A DNA stretch of 64,000 nt from an uncultured Collinsella sp. (GCA_938023705.1 CALJDJ010000024.1:1-64000), one strand, 5' to 3'; positions 1 through 9,483 are shown, numbered from the stretch's first letter. Notes: generated by a model not told the origin, from the sequence alone. Numbers and translations: made by a program.

Positions 1-611
1 GAACCGCCGCACTCGGGGCAGACCGACTGGAACGTGCCCGCACCAAACAGGAAGGACAGGTCGACGTCGATGTGGCCGCGGCCACCGCAGCTCGGGCAGG
101 TATGGGCATGCTCAGACGAAACGGAGCCCGAGCCGCCGCAGTTGCTACAGGTATCGAAGCGCGTGTAGCGGACGGTCTTGCGGGCACCGCCCTTGGCCTC
201 CTTGGCGTCGAGTTTGATATCGACGACCACGTTGGCGCCGTTCTCGGGATTGTAGGCAGCCTGGCCGCGACGCTGCTGGCCCCAGGCGCCACCAAAGGGA
301 AAGCCGCCCTCAAAGGGATTGCCATAGCCCGTGCTGCCGGCGTAGCCGCCACCATAGGGCGAAGCCGTAGGAGCACCGGCAAAGGGATTGCCAGAACGCA
401 TGGCGTCGTAGCGCGCACGTTTTTGCTCATCCGAAAGCACGGCGTAGGCCTCGGAAACCTCTTTAAACTTTTCCTCGGCATCCGGCTCTTTATTGACGTC
501 CGGATGGAGCTTACGGGCCTTTTGCTGGAAGGCCTTTTGAATATCACGCGAGGTGGCGTCCTTGGAGACACCCAGAATCTCGTAGTAATCTTTTTCGTTC
601 ATCGTCGCCAT
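1..611 (-). CDS. dnaJ: Chaperone DnaJ (Hsp40), 3' end cut by the window edge
   Basis: Co-chaperone that delivers unfolded proteins to DnaK and stimulates its ATPase. The visible 203 residues show the N-terminal J domain ([10 protein letters not shown] at the start, LHPDVN with the HPD triad), then a Gly/Phe-rich linker ([22 protein letters not shown]), then the start of the zinc-finger region with CSNCGGSG and CPSCGGRG. The C-terminal peptide-binding part lies beyond base 1. The ATG at 611 was chosen because an AGGAGG sits 8 bases upstream; a second ATG at 602 is possible. It follows hemW on the same strand, with no grpE, dnaK or hrcA beside it, so this is the isolated DnaJ arrangement. Confidence 0.95.
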   Translation of the reverse strand, partial: MATMNEKDYYEILGVSKDATSRDIQKAFQQKARKLHPDVNKEPDAEEKFKEVSEAYAVLSDEQKRARYDAMRSGNPFAGAPTASPYGGGYAGSTGYGNPFEGGFPFGGAWGQQRRGQAAYNPENGANVVVDIKLDAKEAKGGARKTVRYTRFDTCSNCGGSGSVSSEHAHTCPSCGGRGHIDVDLSFLFGAGTFQSVCPECGG

Positions 612-669
612 GCGCGGCAACCTCCTGCTCACAGCAGCGTATATATTCCGGTAATTCTACCCGAGCGGC

Positions 670-1902
670 CTAAGCTAGATCCCAAAACAGCTCGAACAGA
701 ACATTTCCATCGAGCCAGCCCAGATGGGTCGGCGCCAGACGGGCACAGGTGCGGCCAGCGATGACATCGACAGAGGCGATAGGCCCCGCATGGGTATCAC
801 CGTGCTCGGGCACCCAAGTGGCAAGCCCAAGCTCAAGAGCGCGATCACAAGCCGCTGCCAGTTCATCGGCAGGGATGACACGAGACGCGCGAACCAACAG
901 GTCGGAATCATCACCGCGCGTCATGCGACAAGCGAGCATCAGGTCCTCGGCCGCCGCCTCGCGCCGCGACAGATACTCGGCATCAAACATCGTCGCGGCA
1001 TCGTCGCGTTGTACCAAACGCACGCGGTGAAAGTCACCACGGGGAGCCACGCCGGGAAACAGTCCAGCCAAGCGGTCGAAATCCTCGTCGTCGAGCATGC
1101 CCGCGGCAGAACGACCCAGGCCCAGGTAGCCCCGACCAGTCCAGTAGGCGATATTATGGGCACATTCATGCCCATCGAGCGCGTAGCTCGCCACCTCATA
1201 CGGATGGTAGCCGGCCGAACTCAGCCGCTGGCGCGCAACGTCCATGCATGCGGCCTGGAAATCCTCATCGGGCTCAAGCGACTCGTCACGGCACACCATG
1301 CGGTAAAGCGGCGTGCCCTCCTCGAGCGTGAGCGGATAGACCGACACATGGTGCGGGGCCGCCTCAAGCACGCCATCGAGCGTATGCTGCCAGCTCGCCA
1401 TAGTCTGTCCGGGAAGCCCGCACATAAGGTCGCACGACACATCGAGCCCAACATCCTTCACCGTCGCGATAGCCGCAAGTGCCCGATTAGCATCGTGAAT
1501 GCGGCCAATAGCAGCCAGCTCGGTATTGTCGAGGGTTTGCACGCCCAGAGAGATGCGCGTGACACCCGCCTCGGCAAGCGCGGTGGCGAGCTCAGCGGTC
1601 AGGGACTCAGGATTGGCTTCGCAAGTAAATTCAACGGGTTTGCACCATCTGGAGATACGCCGAGCCAGTTCTACCAGACGCTCCCCTGCCAGCGACGGCG
1701 TGCCGCCACCGACATAGACGGTGCGGATGCCCGCAAGTGCTCCGGCGTTACCAAAGGCATCGAGGCGCGCATACAGCTGCTCAAAATAGGCATTGAGCGC
1801 AGCGCCCAGATCGCACGGGGCCATGCTCCGTGAGTCAAAGTCGCAGTACCGGCACTTTTGGGCGCAAAACGGAATGTGAACGTACAGTGCGGTAACGGCC
1901 AC
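670..1902 (-). CDS. hemW: Radical SAM heme chaperone HemW-like protein
   Basis: 410 residues, member of the HemW (formerly HemN-like) radical SAM family. HemW binds heme and a [4Fe-4S] cluster and is thought to deliver heme to target proteins; it is not a true coproporphyrinogen oxidase. The cluster motif CAQKCRYCDF is near the N-terminus, followed by YVGGGTPS and the CEANPES strand typical of the family. The start is GTG at 1902, with GGAGG about 7 bases upstream inside the end of dusB. It is part of the tight minus-strand run lepA, dusB, hemW, dnaJ. The assignment to HemW rather than HemN rests on overall length and the lepA neighbourhood. Confidence 0.9.
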   Translation of the reverse strand: MAVTALYVHIPFCAQKCRYCDFDSRSMAPCDLGAALNAYFEQLYARLDAFGNAGALAGIRTVYVGGGTPSLAGERLVELARRISRWCKPVEFTCEANPESLTAELATALAEAGVTRISLGVQTLDNTELAAIGRIHDANRALAAIATVKDVGLDVSCDLMCGLPGQTMASWQHTLDGVLEAAPHHVSVYPLTLEEGTPLYRMVCRDESLEPDEDFQAACMDVARQRLSSAGYHPYEVASYALDGHECAHNIAYWTGRGYLGLGRSAAGMLDDEDFDRLAGLFPGVAPRGDFHRVRLVQRDDAATMFDAEYLSRREAAAEDLMLACRMTRGDDSDLLVRASRVIPADELAAACDRALELGLATWVPEHGDTHAGPIASVDVIAGRTCARLAPTHLGWLDGNVLFELFWDLA

Positions 1903-1904
1903 CC

Positions 1905-2948
1905 TTAGGCCTCCAGCGGATGAGTGGGCACCGACTCGCCAGCGGCAAGCGCGGCCTCGCAGGCCACCACATCGCGCTCGATATCATCGACCAATGCCAT
2001 GAACTCCTCGTATGTGGAGCAGCGAACCACCTGGGCGCGCCAAGCGGCGGCATGAGGCATGCCCTTGAGATACCAGCTTGCGTACGTGCGGGCGCGCGAC
2101 ATGAGCGGCAACAGCTCGTGCGTGAGCGTCAGGTGCTCGCGCAGGGCATCCAGACGCTCGACCGAGGAGCGAGACGGCACCGGCGTGGCGTCGAGCGCAA
2201 GGGCGCGGGCGTCGCCGAACACCCAAGGATTGCCATAGATACCGCGCGCGATAAACACGGCGTTGGCGCCGGAGCTGCGCAGGCGCTCAGCCGCATCCTC
2301 AGCCGAGAACACATCGCCCGAACCGATCACGGGAATCTCGACGGCATCGGCCACCTCATCGACGACCGACCAATCGGCCTGGCCCGTGTAGAGCTGCGTG
2401 GCGCAGCGACCGTGCACCGCTACCGCCGCGGCCCCCGCCCCCTCGAGCATCTGGGCAAACGTCGCGGCATTGCGGTCTTCAGCGTAAAAGCCCTTGCGGA
2501 TCTTTACGGTCACGGGAACGTGCGCCGCACCCACCGCCGCCTCGACGATTTTCTCAGCCAAATCGGGCGTGCGCATCAGCGCCGAGCCCTCGCCCTTGGT
2601 AACGACCTTGCGAGCCGGGCAGGCCATGTTGATGTCGATCAGCGACAGACGATCGCCCACGCGCTCCTCGACGGCAGCAACAGCGCTCGCAAACTGATCG
2701 GGCTTGGACCCAAAGAGCTGCACGCAGATCTGCTGCTCCTCGTCGGCCGGCAGTACTAGGCGCCACGTCTTATTGCTGGCATAGGCAAGGCCCGCAACGC
2801 TCACCATCTCGCTATAGGCAAGATTGGCACCACGGCGGCGGCACATGATGCGATAGGCGGGATCGGTCACGCCCGCCATGGGGGCCATGAGGAACGGCTG
2901 CTCGGCATAGGCGCCCAGCAGCCGCGTGCTGTATTCAGAAAGCGCCAT
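1905..2948 (-). CDS. dusB: tRNA-dihydrouridine synthase (DusB type)
   Basis: 347-residue FMN enzyme that reduces specific uridines in tRNA to dihydrouridine using NADPH. The sequence begins with the TIM-barrel entrance PFLMAPMAGVTDPAYR and carries the catalytic region INMACPARKV with its conserved Cys. The later FMN-phosphate segment VIGSGDVFSAEDA and GNPWVF are typical of DusB. It starts 4 bases after the lepA stop and ends 2 bases before the hemW start, so it is translated within one operon. The exact Dus subfamily is inferred from these motifs and the genome position. Confidence 0.9.
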   Translation of the reverse strand: MALSEYSTRLLGAYAEQPFLMAPMAGVTDPAYRIMCRRRGANLAYSEMVSVAGLAYASNKTWRLVLPADEEQQICVQLFGSKPDQFASAVAAVEERVGDRLSLIDINMACPARKVVTKGEGSALMRTPDLAEKIVEAAVGAAHVPVTVKIRKGFYAEDRNAATFAQMLEGAGAAAVAVHGRCATQLYTGQADWSVVDEVADAVEIPVIGSGDVFSAEDAAERLRSSGANAVFIARGIYGNPWVFGDARALALDATPVPSRSSVERLDALREHLTLTHELLPLMSRARTYASWYLKGMPHAAAWRAQVVRCSTYEEFMALVDDIERDVVACEAALAAGESVPTHPLEA

Positions 2949-2952
2949 GGAC

Positions 2953-4764
2953 CTACTCGTCCACCTTGAGGATCGCCATAAAGGCCTCCTGCGGGACCTC
3001 GACCGAGCCGATGGCCTTCATGCGCTTCTTGCCCTCTTTTTGCTTCTCGAGTAGCTTGCGCTTACGCGAGATATCGCCGCCATAGCACTTGGCCAAAACG
3101 TCCTTGCGGCGCGCCTTGACGGTGGAGCGGGCGATGATCTTGTTGCCGATGGCACCCTGAATAGGCACCTCAAACAGCTGGCGCGGGATAATCTCCTTGA
3201 GCTTGTCGCACAGGCCGCGGGCCAGGCCATAGGCCTTGTCCTTGTGCACGACAAACGAAAGCGCGTCGACCTCGTCGCCCGAAAGCAGGATATCGAGCTT
3301 GACAAGCTCGGAGGGGCGATATTCGTTGAACTCGTAGTCGAGCGAGGCATAGCCCTTGGTGCGGCTCTTGAGCTGGTCAAAGAAGTCCAGGATGAGCTCG
3401 GCGAGCGGCATGTCAAAGCGCATCTCGACCGATTTGCTCGTGAGGTGGATCATGTCGGTGGTAACGCCGCGGTGCTCGATGGCGAGCTGCATGACGGCAC
3501 CCGTATACTCGGGCGGACAGATGATCTTGGCCTTGAGGTAGGGCTCCTCGATACGCTCGATGCGCGTGGCCTCGGGCAGGTCCTGCGGGCTGCGGACATC
3601 GATCATCTCGCCGTCGGTCTTGTAGACGTGATAGTCCACCGAGGGGCTCGTGGCGATAAGGTCCAGATTGAACTCGCGCTCCAGACGCTCCTTGACGACC
3701 TCCATATGCAGCAGGCCCAAGAAGCCCACGCGGAAGCCAAAGCCGAGCGCCACCGAAGTCTCGGGCTCCCACACCAACGACGGATCGTTGACATGTAGCT
3801 TATCGAGCGCGTCGCGCAGATTCTCGTAATCCTTGTTATCGATCGGGAACAGGCCCGTGTAGACCATGGGCTTGGCCTCGCGGTAGCCCGGAAGCGGTTC
3901 GGGGCAGGGGTTGGACGCCCACGTGAGGGTGTCGCCCACGCGTACGGCCTCGGGGTCCTTCAGGCCCGTAACCACGTAGCCCACCTCGCCAACGGTCAGC
4001 GCGTCGACCGGTGTCTCGGCGGGACGCTTGACGCCCACGCCATCGACCAAAAAGTCGCCCTTGGCCTGCATCATGCGCAGGGTATCGCTCTTTTTGATGG
4101 AGCCGTCAAAGACGCGCACCGTGGCGACGACACCGCGGTATTCGTCGAAATACGAATCCAGGATAAGGGCCTTGAGCGGTGCGTTCGGATCGCCCTTGGG
4201 CGGAGAGATCAAAAAGACAATGGACTCCAGTAGGTCGTGGATGCCCTCGCCGGTCTTGCCCGACACACATACGGCATCGTCGGCAGGAATCGCCAGGTCA
4301 TCCTCGATCTCGGTCTTGACCTCGTCGGGGTGTGCCGACGGCAGGTCGATCTTGTTGATCGCGGGCACGATATCCAGGTTGGCGTTCATGGCGAGCGTCG
4401 CGTTGGAGACGGTCTGCGCTTCGACGCCCTGCGTAGCGTCGACGACGAGTACCGCACCCTCGCAAGCAGCCAGCGAACGCGAGACCTCGTAGGTGAAGTC
4501 CACGTGGCCCGGCGTATCGATCAGGTTGAACTGATACGTCTCGCCGTCGTCGGCGTCATAGGACACGCGGACGGCATTGGACTTAATCGTAATGCCGCGC
4601 TCGCGCTCGATATCCATGGTGTCGAGCAGCTGCGACTCCATGTCGCGCTCGTCGACGGTATGGGTGAGCTCGAGGATGCGGTCGCTGATCGTGGACTTGC
4701 CATGGTCAATGTGCGCAACGATCGAGAAGTTGCGGATGTGGGAAATGTCAATTGAAGTATTCAT
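2953..4764 (-). CDS. lepA: Elongation factor 4 (LepA) GTPase
   Basis: 603-residue ribosome-bound GTPase that can back-translocate or remodel stalled ribosomes. G motifs are visible: AHIDHGKST (P-loop), DTPGHVDF and NKIDLPSA. The LepA-specific C-terminal segment ends [18 protein letters not shown]. The ATG at 4764 gives [22 protein letters not shown], which fits the family start; a longer reading adds 20 residues made from the preceding terminator. There is no clear Shine-Dalgarno sequence. A TAAGAT hexamer ends 7 bases before the ATG, so the gene may be leaderless. Confidence 0.97.
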   Translation of the reverse strand: MNTSIDISHIRNFSIVAHIDHGKSTISDRILELTHTVDERDMESQLLDTMDIERERGITIKSNAVRVSYDADDGETYQFNLIDTPGHVDFTYEVSRSLAACEGAVLVVDATQGVEAQTVSNATLAMNANLDIVPAINKIDLPSAHPDEVKTEIEDDLAIPADDAVCVSGKTGEGIHDLLESIVFLISPPKGDPNAPLKALILDSYFDEYRGVVATVRVFDGSIKKSDTLRMMQAKGDFLVDGVGVKRPAETPVDALTVGEVGYVVTGLKDPEAVRVGDTLTWASNPCPEPLPGYREAKPMVYTGLFPIDNKDYENLRDALDKLHVNDPSLVWEPETSVALGFGFRVGFLGLLHMEVVKERLEREFNLDLIATSPSVDYHVYKTDGEMIDVRSPQDLPEATRIERIEEPYLKAKIICPPEYTGAVMQLAIEHRGVTTDMIHLTSKSVEMRFDMPLAELILDFFDQLKSRTKGYASLDYEFNEYRPSELVKLDILLSGDEVDALSFVVHKDKAYGLARGLCDKLKEIIPRQLFEVPIQGAIGNKIIARSTVKARRKDVLAKCYGGDISRKRKLLEKQKEGKKRMKAIGSVEVPQEAFMAILKVDE

Positions 4765-4771
4765 GCGGACT

Positions 4772-4777
4772 ATCTTA
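4772..4777 (-). promoter_or_regulatory. Candidate -10 box of a leaderless lepA promoter
   Basis: On the minus strand TAAGAT is followed by 7 bases and then the lepA ATG. Transcription would start at or next to the A of the start codon. Only about 28 bases separate the upstream terminator from lepA, so there is no space for a conventional leader. No good -35 box is visible. Confidence 0.4.
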
Positions 4778-4789
4778 CCCGAGCGGTAC

Positions 4790-4826
4790 AAAAAATGGAG
4801 CCTGTTCCATAAAACAGGCTCCATTT
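4790..4826 (-). terminator. Rho-independent terminator of rpsT
   Basis: A 14-bp perfect stem (4793-4806 pairing with 4813-4826) with loop CCATAA. On the minus strand it is followed by a run of T. It lies between the rpsT stop and the lepA start. Confidence 0.9.
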
Positions 4827-4860
4827 ATGCGCGTAATCTGTGTGGTGTGAAATTTACAAC

Positions 4861-5127
4861 TTAGGCGTTGATGCTGTTCACGAGCTTGGCAAGACCGGAC
4901 TTGCGGTTGGAAGCCTGGTTCTTGTGGATAACATGCTTGGCGGCAGCCATGTCGAGACGCTTGGTGACGGTCTTGAGGGCAGCCTGGGCCTTCTCGGCGT
5001 CGCCCTCGGCGACGGCGGACTGGACGTGCTTGGTCAGCGTCTTGAGCTCGGACTTGACAGCCTTGTTACGCATGCGAGCTGCCTCATTGGTGCGGATACG
5101 CTTCTTCTGAGACTTGATGTTTGCCAC
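4861..5127 (-). CDS. rpsT: 30S ribosomal protein S20
   Basis: 88-residue basic protein that binds 16S rRNA early in small-subunit assembly. The start is GTG at 5127, giving (M)[26 protein letters not shown], the standard S20 N-terminus; AAAGGA lies upstream. The C-terminal helix with [20 protein letters not shown] is conserved. It is monocistronic, with an extended -10 promoter (5203-5211) upstream and a strong terminator downstream. The leader contains a small imperfect hairpin around 5164-5191, possibly autoregulatory, which I cannot prove. Confidence 0.97.
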   Translation of the reverse strand: MANIKSQKKRIRTNEAARMRNKAVKSELKTLTKHVQSAVAEGDAEKAQAALKTVTKRLDMAAAKHVIHKNQASNRKSGLAKLVNSINA

Positions 5128-5202
5128 TTCTGGAGTTCCTTTCGAGTTCCTTGCAAAAAATGTATGACACCTCTGAGACACGGTGAGGTCATGCAAGCGC
5201 CT

Positions 5203-5211
5203 ACTATAGCA
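5203..5211 (-). promoter_or_regulatory. rpsT promoter, extended -10
   Basis: On the minus strand TGC-TATAGT forms an extended -10 box about 75 bases upstream of the rpsT GTG. The surrounding GTGCTATAGT is identical to that before rpmB at 17877-17886. A -35 match is poor, as expected for an extended -10 promoter. Confidence 0.6.
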
Positions 5212-5260
5212 CGCTCCCCCTCAAAGGGATAGAACGAATTTGTCAAATAGGCAGGTATCA

Positions 5261-6223
5261 TCACGATTTTCTCAAGATGTTCGTAATCCATAGCAAAAGC
5301 GCAGTCTCAGAATCGGCCGAACCCTTAAGCGCGAGCTCCACATCGACCGCGCCCTCGAGCGCCGCGACCAGCTCTGCCATCGAATAGCGGCGTGCCCAGG
5401 TCAGGTGATTTTTGACCTGCCAGGCCTGAAGCTTGAGCGTCGCGGCGAGCTCACGCCCCTGCCCACGAGAGTCAAGCGCCTTGGCGACGATCAACTCACG
5501 GATGCGGCCGCACAGCAGCGTGTAGGTCCACACGTAGCTCTTGGAGGGCAGAAGCTTAAAGAGCTCGAGCGAACGTCGCATATCGCGAGCCGAGACGGCG
5601 TTGAGAAAGTCCCAGGGCTGAACCTCGGCCGTGCGGACGATCAAGCGTTCCACATCGGCAAGCTCAATCTGGGGGGCCTCGACCATCTGGGCAAGCTTGG
5701 CCAAGTCGTTATCGAGCATGCGGGTGTTCTCGCCCGAGCGCGAGACGAGCTCCTCGGCGGCCGCCGTCGAGATGGACTTGCCGTGTTGCGTCGCCATCTG
5801 CTGCACGCGGCGTGGGAGCTCCCAGCGCTTGGTGCCCGAGCAATCGATGACGGCCTTCTTGTCAATCTTGGCGATCGCCTTATACAGGCGCGTGTTCTTG
5901 GCGAGCGAATCGGCGATAATAAGGCAGACCGTTGTGGGGCTGGGACTCGCCAGATACTCGACAAGCGGCTCGGAAACCGCCTTGGCAAGCTTGGAGCAGC
6001 CGTCAAGGATTACCAGGCGAAACTCGCTGCCCATCGGAAAGGTGTTAAGCGAACCGATAATGGACTCGATATCGGGGTCCTTGGTCATGTCGCGCTCGTC
6101 GAGATTGAACTCGACCATACCCGACTTTTCCAGACGCGCTTTCATACGCGAGACGGCGTGGTCGCGCTTGACCCCATCGGTACCGACGATCAGATATGCC
6201 GGCAGCAGACCGGTTTCGGGCAT
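5261..6223 (-). CDS. holA: DNA polymerase III delta subunit (clamp-loader)
   Basis: 320-residue subunit that opens the beta sliding clamp as part of the clamp loader. Recognised by the N-terminal AYLIVGTDGVKRDHAVSRMKARL, the conserved middle segment LDNDLAKLAQM and the C-terminal helical collar (AWQVKNHLTWARRYSMAELVAAL). The start is ATG at 6223, with GGGGAG 6 bases upstream; a longer frame adds 14 residues without an RBS. It follows comEC by 78 bases on the same strand. The comEC-holA-rpsT order is common in bacteria. Confidence 0.9.
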   Translation of the reverse strand: MPETGLLPAYLIVGTDGVKRDHAVSRMKARLEKSGMVEFNLDERDMTKDPDIESIIGSLNTFPMGSEFRLVILDGCSKLAKAVSEPLVEYLASPSPTTVCLIIADSLAKNTRLYKAIAKIDKKAVIDCSGTKRWELPRRVQQMATQHGKSISTAAAEELVSRSGENTRMLDNDLAKLAQMVEAPQIELADVERLIVRTAEVQPWDFLNAVSARDMRRSLELFKLLPSKSYVWTYTLLCGRIRELIVAKALDSRGQGRELAATLKLQAWQVKNHLTWARRYSMAELVAALEGAVDVELALKGSADSETALLLWITNILRKS

Positions 6224-6301
6224 TGCGCTCCCCTCTCGCAGACTCTCGAATTCGTACCGTGCCATTTTAGCCCAGGGGCCAGCCGCGCGCCAACGATGTC
6301 A

Positions 6302-8605
6302 TCACGGTCGCTGGCATCTCATCGCAAAGCCATTCGCAGTCGGCGCGACGGTAATGTCGCCGTGTTCGATGGTACACGCGAACACACCACCCGCTTCCTT
6401 CACGGCATCGATGCAAGCATCGGACGGATGGCCGTATCGATTCCCCTCGCCCGCGCTCGCGAGGGAAAGCTCGGGCTTCAGGACGTCCAGCAATTTACCA
6501 TCGACTGAAACCTTGGAGCCGTGATGCCCAAGTTTAAGGACATCGATATCCCCCACCTCCTGCACGAATTCCCGTTCTTGGTCGAGCTCGGCATCACCAG
6601 TGAGAAGTATGCGCAGGCCCTTGCCTTCCTGAACATAAGAGAGCAGCAGGACAAGCGAGTCCTCATTTCCCTCGCCATCCACGGACTCGAACGGCCACAT
6701 CACGCGGGCGCAAAATGAGCCGATATCGACCGTATCCCCACGGCGCACCTGCCGATACTCCACGCCAGGTCGGTTCAATACCTCGGCAGGAGCATCCTCC
6801 AGCGCATCCGCCGCCACGGCAATCGTTCCGACCGAAAACTGTTCGAGCACGGCAGGCAGACCACCCCAGTGGTCCTCATCCCAATGCGTCACAAAGACGG
6901 CATCGATATGGTACACGTTATTGCGGACCAACGCCGCCACCACGCGCTCGTCGAGTCCGCAGTCGACGAGTGCTACTGCGCCGCCCTGGCGGATAAGAAT
7001 CGCATCGGCCTGGCCCACATCGAGCACCGTCACCGAAGGCGGAGCGAATCGATCCCAGTAGACGTACGGAATCGCAGCCAAGAGCACCAGGCATGCAAGC
7101 CCCACCGCCATAGGACGTGCACGGGGACGCGGCCACCAGACCAGCAGAACCGCCAGAAAACACGGCACTAGGTAAATCCACATGCTATCGGGCGGCACGC
7201 TCACGTATGCACCCGGCACGGCGGCAAACAGCTGCTCGAAGAACAGCGCGCAACGGGCGGCAATCATGGGCACAACGAGCGCCCAAGTCCGCAACGGTCC
7301 CACGAGCGAAAAGGGAGCCAGCGCGATCGACACAGCGAGCAGAACGCTCACCACCGGACCGATGACCGCATTTGCAAACGGAGCAATGAGCGAGAATGTA
7401 CCGAAGGCAGGAATTGCAATGGGAAGTGTCGCCAGTTGCGAGCACAGCGTGACGGAAAGCACGCTGGCAACGCCCGATGGCACACCTAGCTCACCCAACG
7501 CGTAGGTCGCATAGGGACAAAAGCACAGAATGGCTAAGACGCTGGCGCATGAAAGCTGAAAGCCCATCTCGAACAGCACCGTCGGCCGCAGTAGCACAAA
7601 GATGGACATGGTTACGAAGAGTGCCGAAAGGCCGTGCCGACGACGCCCCGCGCCGTTTACGACAAGCGTCACGAACACCATGCAGCACGCGCGCACGGCC
7701 GAGGGAGACGCGCCCGTAAAGGCAGCGTAGCCCACAAGCGTTATCGCCAATATCGCCCGCTGAAGACCACGTGAGCACCGAGTCTTTTGCAATACGCCCT
7801 CGATTACAAACCCCACGATAGCCAAATGGCTGCCCGAGACTGCGATAAGATGCGCCGTTCCCGTCACCGAAAACCAGTCGCCCGCCGGCTGGGCGCGCAG
7901 CTCGGCCGAACGACCGCAGACGACACCGGCTATGAGCGCACGCGCCGGGTCGGTCGCAGGCGCGATGGACGCAAGCAGCCCATTTCTCAGCCGAAGCAGC
8001 GGCACCGGAGAGCCCTCATCGACCGACACGACTCGAACGGCTTTAACCTTGCGCTCCTCGCCTCGAAGCACGCGCGATCGTCCATACGCATCGTTCTCAA
8101 AACGTGAAACGCGACCGATAACACGCACTTGCGCCCCGACCTTGAGCTCACGATCACACGATAGGCGAACCGTTGCCAAGTTCTTACCGTCCGAGCGTGC
8201 CCCGCAGGTATAGGAATACACGTCGTCGTTTATGGATGGATCGCCCTGCACGACAAACTCGAGGCCGCTTGCCGCTCGACCGTCGAGTGCCTTCGAGGCA
8301 CCGAGCGCGCCCACGGCCCACCACGCCGAAACGACCGCACCCGCTATGAGACCGACGGACGCGGCATACAGCCACCGCTTCAAAGGGGCAAGCCGCGCAC
8401 AAGATTGAGCCAGCACAACGAATACCGCAGCCGCAATGGGAATGGCTATAAGCAATGTGACGGGCGCTGGCTGCTCTCCCAGCAGCAAATCGGCTGCCAT
8501 GTTAAGCACCAATCCGCAGCTCGCACACAAGCCGGCACAAATGGCCATCGTCCACGGAATCAGGGGCCGCGGAGGCATCACGTGCTCTCGCTCGGTCGCA
8601 CTCAT
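6302..8605 (-). CDS. comEC: DNA uptake channel ComEC/Rec2
   Basis: 767-residue polytopic membrane protein that carries single-stranded transforming DNA across the cytoplasmic membrane. It has an N-terminal pair of membrane helices and soluble segment, then the competence domain with many hydrophobic helices (about residues 230-510; GTAHLIAVSGSHLAIVG is the signature). The C-terminal metallo-beta-lactamase-like domain has FVTHWDEDHWGG and LKLGHHGSKVS. Its ATG at 8605 overlaps the comEA stop as ATGA, so the two are translationally coupled. Full length and intact, so DNA uptake is plausible. Confidence 0.95.
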   Translation of the reverse strand: MSATEREHVMPPRPLIPWTMAICAGLCASCGLVLNMAADLLLGEQPAPVTLLIAIPIAAAVFVVLAQSCARLAPLKRWLYAASVGLIAGAVVSAWWAVGALGASKALDGRAASGLEFVVQGDPSINDDVYSYTCGARSDGKNLATVRLSCDRELKVGAQVRVIGRVSRFENDAYGRSRVLRGEERKVKAVRVVSVDEGSPVPLLRLRNGLLASIAPATDPARALIAGVVCGRSAELRAQPAGDWFSVTGTAHLIAVSGSHLAIVGFVIEGVLQKTRCSRGLQRAILAITLVGYAAFTGASPSAVRACCMVFVTLVVNGAGRRRHGLSALFVTMSIFVLLRPTVLFEMGFQLSCASVLAILCFCPYATYALGELGVPSGVASVLSVTLCSQLATLPIAIPAFGTFSLIAPFANAVIGPVVSVLLAVSIALAPFSLVGPLRTWALVVPMIAARCALFFEQLFAAVPGAYVSVPPDSMWIYLVPCFLAVLLVWWPRPRARPMAVGLACLVLLAAIPYVYWDRFAPPSVTVLDVGQADAILIRQGGAVALVDCGLDERVVAALVRNNVYHIDAVFVTHWDEDHWGGLPAVLEQFSVGTIAVAADALEDAPAEVLNRPGVEYRQVRRGDTVDIGSFCARVMWPFESVDGEGNEDSLVLLLSYVQEGKGLRILLTGDAELDQEREFVQEVGDIDVLKLGHHGSKVSVDGKLLDVLKPELSLASAGEGNRYGHPSDACIDAVKEAGGVFACTIEHGDITVAPTANGFAMRCQRP

Positions 8606-9315
8606 ACGCAGATGCAATCTTTGATTTTGGCAAGCTTCTTCTCGCCGATTCCCGACACGCGCATCAGATCGTCAACCGAAGCAAAAGCACCGTTCTTTGT
8701 CCGCTCATCGATAATCGACTGTGCCATTGAGGGACCGATTCCCGAGAGCGTCTGCAGCTCTGCCGAGCTTGCCGTATTAATGTTTACTAGGCCTGTTGCG
8801 CCACCGACGCCTGATGATGCGGAAGTCCCACCATCAACACCGGCTTCCGCAATGGACACCTGCTGCTCCCCTACCGTTGGAACGTGAATTTTTTGTCCAT
8901 CAGTGACCTTGGATGCACGATTAAGCCCCGTAACGTCTGCTTCGGGCGCCAGCCCGCCGGCGGCATCAATCGCCTGAGCCACCCGCGCCCCGTCTTTGAG
9001 GCGATATACACCGGGTGACACCACGGCGCCATCAACATCGACATAGACCTCTGCCGCGGCAGACGCCTTAGGCGAAGAGCCTTCAGATGTCTTTCCACTC
9101 GAAGCATCGCCGGATCCCGGCTCCACTAACGTGCCCGAACCATCAGTGCGCTCAAACGACACACCGCCGGCACCGCCGCCAAAGTTCGCCATTGCCAGCC
9201 CACTCGCCATCGCAATGACGACCAGTATCGCCATCACCACTGCCTTATGACCGAGCAGTTTGCCCGCCCAGCGGTCCATCTTTTTGACTCGTTCGTGTTG
9301 TTCGCGCTGCGCCAT
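8602..9315 (-). CDS. comEA: Competence DNA receptor ComEA
   Basis: 237-residue membrane-anchored receptor for incoming double-stranded DNA. One transmembrane helix (AVVMAILVVIAMASGLAMA) follows a short basic cytoplasmic tail. Next come a low-complexity linker, an SLBB domain (VYVDVDGAVVSPGVYRLKDG) and a C-terminal helix-hairpin-helix pair (NINTASSAELQTLSGIGPSMA; LMRVSGIGEKKLAKI) that contacts DNA. The ATG at 9315 has GGGAGG 7 bases upstream; a longer frame adds 26 residues with no RBS. An identical 20-base box shared with the yraN-comM-dprA operon lies 76 bases upstream. The thiI terminator isolates the operon. Confidence 0.95.
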   Translation of the reverse strand: MAQREQHERVKKMDRWAGKLLGHKAVVMAILVVIAMASGLAMANFGGGAGGVSFERTDGSGTLVEPGSGDASSGKTSEGSSPKASAAAEVYVDVDGAVVSPGVYRLKDGARVAQAIDAAGGLAPEADVTGLNRASKVTDGQKIHVPTVGEQQVSIAEAGVDGGTSASSGVGGATGLVNINTASSAELQTLSGIGPSMAQSIIDERTKNGAFASVDDLMRVSGIGEKKLAKIKDCICV

Positions 9316-9390
9316 AGCAAAACCTCCCAACACCATCGTGTCAGGAAACGAACGCCGCAGCTTCCGCACGTCCACACCGGTTTTCGCGGT

Positions 9391-9410
9391 CAAACCAAAA
9401 GCTGACCAAA
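9391..9410 (-). promoter_or_regulatory. Candidate competence operator (com box), copy 1
   Basis: Minus-strand sequence TTTGGTCAGCTTTTGGTTTG, 76 bases upstream of the comEA start. It is identical over all 20 bases to 37953-37972, which lies 72 bases upstream of yraN. It contains two TTTGGT half-sites 11 bases apart, one helical turn, as expected for a direct-repeat protein site. The function is inferred from position only. Confidence 0.6.
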
Positions 9411-9420
9411 ACCTTACGAA

Positions 9421-9450
9421 ATAATGTCCATTTATTCAGGCACACGTCAG
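9421..9450 (-). promoter_or_regulatory. Possible comEA promoter
   Basis: On the minus strand CTGACG (9445-9450), an 18-base spacer and CATTAT (9421-9426) make a moderate sigma-70 match. Transcription would start just upstream of the com box, which would place the box at about +4 to +24. Weak evidence. Confidence 0.35.
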
Positions 9451-9483
9451 CAAATGAACACTTAGCCGCAAAATGCCCAGATA

